8,579 nt of DNA from Promethearchaeota archaeon (GTDB lineage: Archaea; Asgardarchaeota; Lokiarchaeia; Sigynarchaeales; SOKP01). The position numbers and the translations under genes are program-made. How positions within the stretch are numbered: position 1 is the first letter of the stretch; every line of letters starts with the position of its first letter. The stretch spans positions 1-8,579 of the forward strand of contig JAEOTL010000486.1 of assembly GCA_016839845.1 (NCBI GenBank), read 5' to 3'. The notes beneath the pieces are model-generated. The model searched no databases and was not told the DNA's origin. It saw only the letters and a list, made by a program, of their open reading frames with translations. Positions 7,058 to 8,579 of the stretch are shown here, piece by piece.

Positions 7058-8245
7058 ATGTCTCAAAAGAAAAAAAATACCGAATATGATTTAACCGCAG
7101 CTAAGGATCTTCATTTAGAATATCTAGAAAAAGGAAAAGAAAAAAAAGAAATTTCTTTACCACCAGACACCGTAAAAATTGATGATCTTAATAGAAAAGA
7201 GACTCTCAACAGATTGTATAAATTAGTTGATAATGTTCTCGAGAAAATTTATAAGACTGGAAGACCCTCAATAGAATTACCTTCTAGATCAGGCGTAAAT
7301 ATAATATGGGATGAAGAAAACGATTTGTTATTGTTAGGTAAACAAATTATGGAGAAACAATTTCATAGTCTTACAAGTGTTGCAGATATTACAAGATTAA
7401 TGAGAGTGTTAGAAGTAGTTAATGAACTTCTAAGAGAAGATATCCATGCAACAAAACGTGAAGTATTCTATACTGACGTTAACTTGTTTCAAGAACAAAA
7501 ACATAGCGATAAAAGTATTGAAGATGTCGCCACAATGCTCTATACCACAAGAAATTCAACTCACGTAGTAGCTGCTCCTAAAGGAACATGTGTTGGGAGA
7601 TTGAGGATACGTGATAGAAATGACATTATTGATCTGGAAGGTTTAGGAAGTGGAGGGTGGACAATATCACCAATGTTAGATAATATTGACATAATAGAAT
7701 CTGATGCAGAATTTATATTAGTAATAGAGAAAGATGCTGCAATGATGCGCTTAGCTGAAGCTAGATTTTGGAGAAAATATCCTTGTATCTTATTAACCGC
7801 TCAGGGTGTAGGAAATGTAGCTGTTCGAATGTTTTTGAAACGATTAAGCAAAGAACTTAATTTGCCTGTGTTTAGTCTTGTTGATAGTGATCCATATGGG
7901 CACTATATTCATTCGGTGTATTTGAGAGGATCAAAAAGACTGAGTTATGAGTCACCATTTCTTGCAACACCTAATATAAAACTTCTGGGCGTTTTAACGA
8001 GAGACTTGGATAAATATAAAATCCCCCAAGAGGTGAGAATAAAAATGAATAAACAAGATGAAAAACGCACAAAAGATCTTTTAAGCGAAGATTTCGTAAA
8101 AAAAAACAAAGCCTGGGAAGAGGATCTGAAATTAGCGTTGAAACATAAAATTAAAGCAGAAATCCAAGCTTTTGCCTCTCACGGATTTAAGTTTTTGACA
8201 GATAGATATTTACCAGAAAAACTCACTACAGGTGATTGGATATAA
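7058..8245 (+). CDS. top6A: DNA topoisomerase VI subunit A (Spo11 family)
   Basis: This is the DNA-cutting subunit of topoisomerase VI and a relative of eukaryotic Spo11. Two copies cut both strands through 5'-phosphotyrosine links and reseal them, with Top6B providing the ATP-driven gate. The 395 residues are near the usual 360-390. Residues 1-45 are a charged, probably flexible leader. The winged-helix (CAP-like) domain carries TKREVFYTDVNLFQEQ at 132-147, where Tyr138 is the likely catalytic tyrosine. The Toprim domain has LVIEKDA at 221-227 (Glu224) and VDSDPYG at 275-281 (Asp276 and Asp278), the metal-binding acids. The ending AEIQAFASHGFKFL...YLPEKLTTGDWI is typical of archaeal members. 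The loop after the Toprim acidic strand reads TAQGVGNVAVR (247-257), unlike the family's usual GKGQPD-type loop. The start is fixed by the AGGTG site four to seven bases inside the end of top6B. It is co-transcribed with top6B, and the next gene starts at or just after its stop. Confidence 0.96.
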   Translation: MSQKKKNTEYDLTAAKDLHLEYLEKGKEKKEISLPPDTVKIDDLNRKETLNRLYKLVDNVLEKIYKTGRPSIELPSRSGVNIIWDEENDLLLLGKQIMEKQFHSLTSVADITRLMRVLEVVNELLREDIHATKREVFYTDVNLFQEQKHSDKSIEDVATMLYTTRNSTHVVAAPKGTCVGRLRIRDRNDIIDLEGLGSGGWTISPMLDNIDIIESDAEFILVIEKDAAMMRLAEARFWRKYPCILLTAQGVGNVAVRMFLKRLSKELNLPVFSLVDSDPYGHYIHSVYLRGSKRLSYESPFLATPNIKLLGVLTRDLDKYKIPQEVRIKMNKQDEKRTKDLLSEDFVKKNKAWEEDLKLALKHKIKAEIQAFASHGFKFLTDRYLPEKLTTGDWI

Positions 8246-8579
8246 AGGTTTTTAGGAAGAAGGATGGTGGGATAATTCAACTAGTTTCCAAGAAGAAAAT
8301 GCAAGAATGGCCAATCGAACTACCACTGATTTTCATTGAATATATTCGAAGTAAGCAACTGGAAAGTTACGGAAGCGTAAAAAAAGAAGTTGATAAGTAT
8401 CTTAATGAAATCATGAAAGAAGTGGCTATCCCTAGACTAATCAATGTACTCGAGGGAGACAATGATGATGAAATAATACTAGCTTTAACGAGAATAGAAG
8501 AAATTTCAAGAAAAGACGCGGAACTAGCTAAACCTATTAGTACATATCTAGAGACTCTCCTAAATAAAAATAACAAAAC
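8236..8579 (+). CDS. HEAT-like helical protein, 3' end outside window
   Basis: An open frame runs from TTG 8236, overlapping the top6A stop by ten bases, to the right edge without a stop (114 complete codons). The start is uncertain. The sequence before the first ATG (8299) reads like protein (IKVFRKKDGGIIQLVSKKK), which favours an upstream non-ATG start, but the TTG has no well-spaced ribosome binding site. The GGTGGG at 8266-8271 is too far from the ATG. If the ATG is used, 93 codons are visible. The product is charged and helical. Its later part (IPRLINVLEGDNDDEIILAL, then a second helix RIEEISRKDAEL) resembles a HEAT-repeat helix pair, as in scaffold and adaptor proteins. No catalytic motif is visible in the part seen. 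Tight spacing suggests it belongs to the top6BA operon. It could be an interaction partner of the topoisomerase or an unrelated gene. The family assignment is tentative. Confidence 0.6.
   Translation, partial: MDIKVFRKKDGGIIQLVSKKKMQEWPIELPLIFIEYIRSKQLESYGSVKKEVDKYLNEIMKEVAIPRLINVLEGDNDDEIILALTRIEEISRKDAELAKPISTYLETLLNKNNK

Noticed and set aside
8266..8277. GGTGGG with ATA or ATT as start codon of the last gene
   Set aside because: Spacing would be fair, but ATA/ATT starts are very rare. Without comparison to homologues I cannot prefer them over TTG 8236 or ATG 8299.
8367..8576. Minus-strand open frame at the right end
   Set aside because: It is antisense to the HEAT-like frame, which continues from the operon with better coding character. 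The Ser/Leu-rich product looks like a shadow.
1..8579. CRISPR array, insertion sequence, tRNA or rRNA
   Set aside because: No regularly spaced repeats, terminal inverted repeats, transposase motifs, tRNA-like arms or rRNA-like sequence were seen. Spacers are short and AT-rich.

Overview
The window is a strongly AT-rich stretch of what is most likely an archaeal genome. All recognisable genes lie on the + strand. The archaeal reading rests on three things: adjacent genes for both subunits of DNA topoisomerase VI (top6B then top6A), a fused CoaBC whose decarboxylase half carries archaeal-looking motif variants (PAMH instead of PAMN), and a GGTG-type ribosome binding site in front of top6A. AT richness, long lineage-specific insertions and solenoid-like hypothetical proteins fit an Asgard-type (Promethearchaeota) genome, but that placement is a guess from style. 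No rRNA or marker gene is present to settle it.

Layout: (1) 1-2099 is the 3' part of a large protein gene of unknown family. Its reading frame is open back to the left edge, so the true start lies outside the window. (2) 2100-2252 is an AT-rich spacer with T-tracts and a small AT hairpin. (3) 2253-3542 is coaBC, for the two steps of coenzyme A synthesis that turn 4'-phosphopantothenate plus cysteine into 4'-phosphopantetheine. (4) 3543-3777 is a 235-base spacer with TATA-like elements, probably holding the promoter of the topoisomerase operon. (5) 3778-7053 is top6B, 7058-8245 is top6A, and a third, incomplete gene begins around 8236 or 8299 and runs off the right edge. These three are packed with 4 bases or less between them, or overlap, and look like one transcription unit.

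Top6B and Top6A together form the A2B2 type IIB topoisomerase. Top6B binds ATP and acts as the clamp; Top6A carries the catalytic tyrosine and the Toprim metal site. All core catalytic residues I can place are intact. The main oddity is Top6B itself. At 1091 residues it is about twice the usual size of roughly 500-650, because of three internal insertions and a 200-residue C-terminal tail holding a SAP-like helix-extension-helix and a winged-helix-like domain. The third gene encodes a helical, HEAT-like protein that could be a partner of this enzyme. The most noteworthy content is therefore an elaborated topoisomerase VI with added putative DNA-binding modules and a possible extra operon member. 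I see no mobile element, CRISPR array, tRNA or rRNA.
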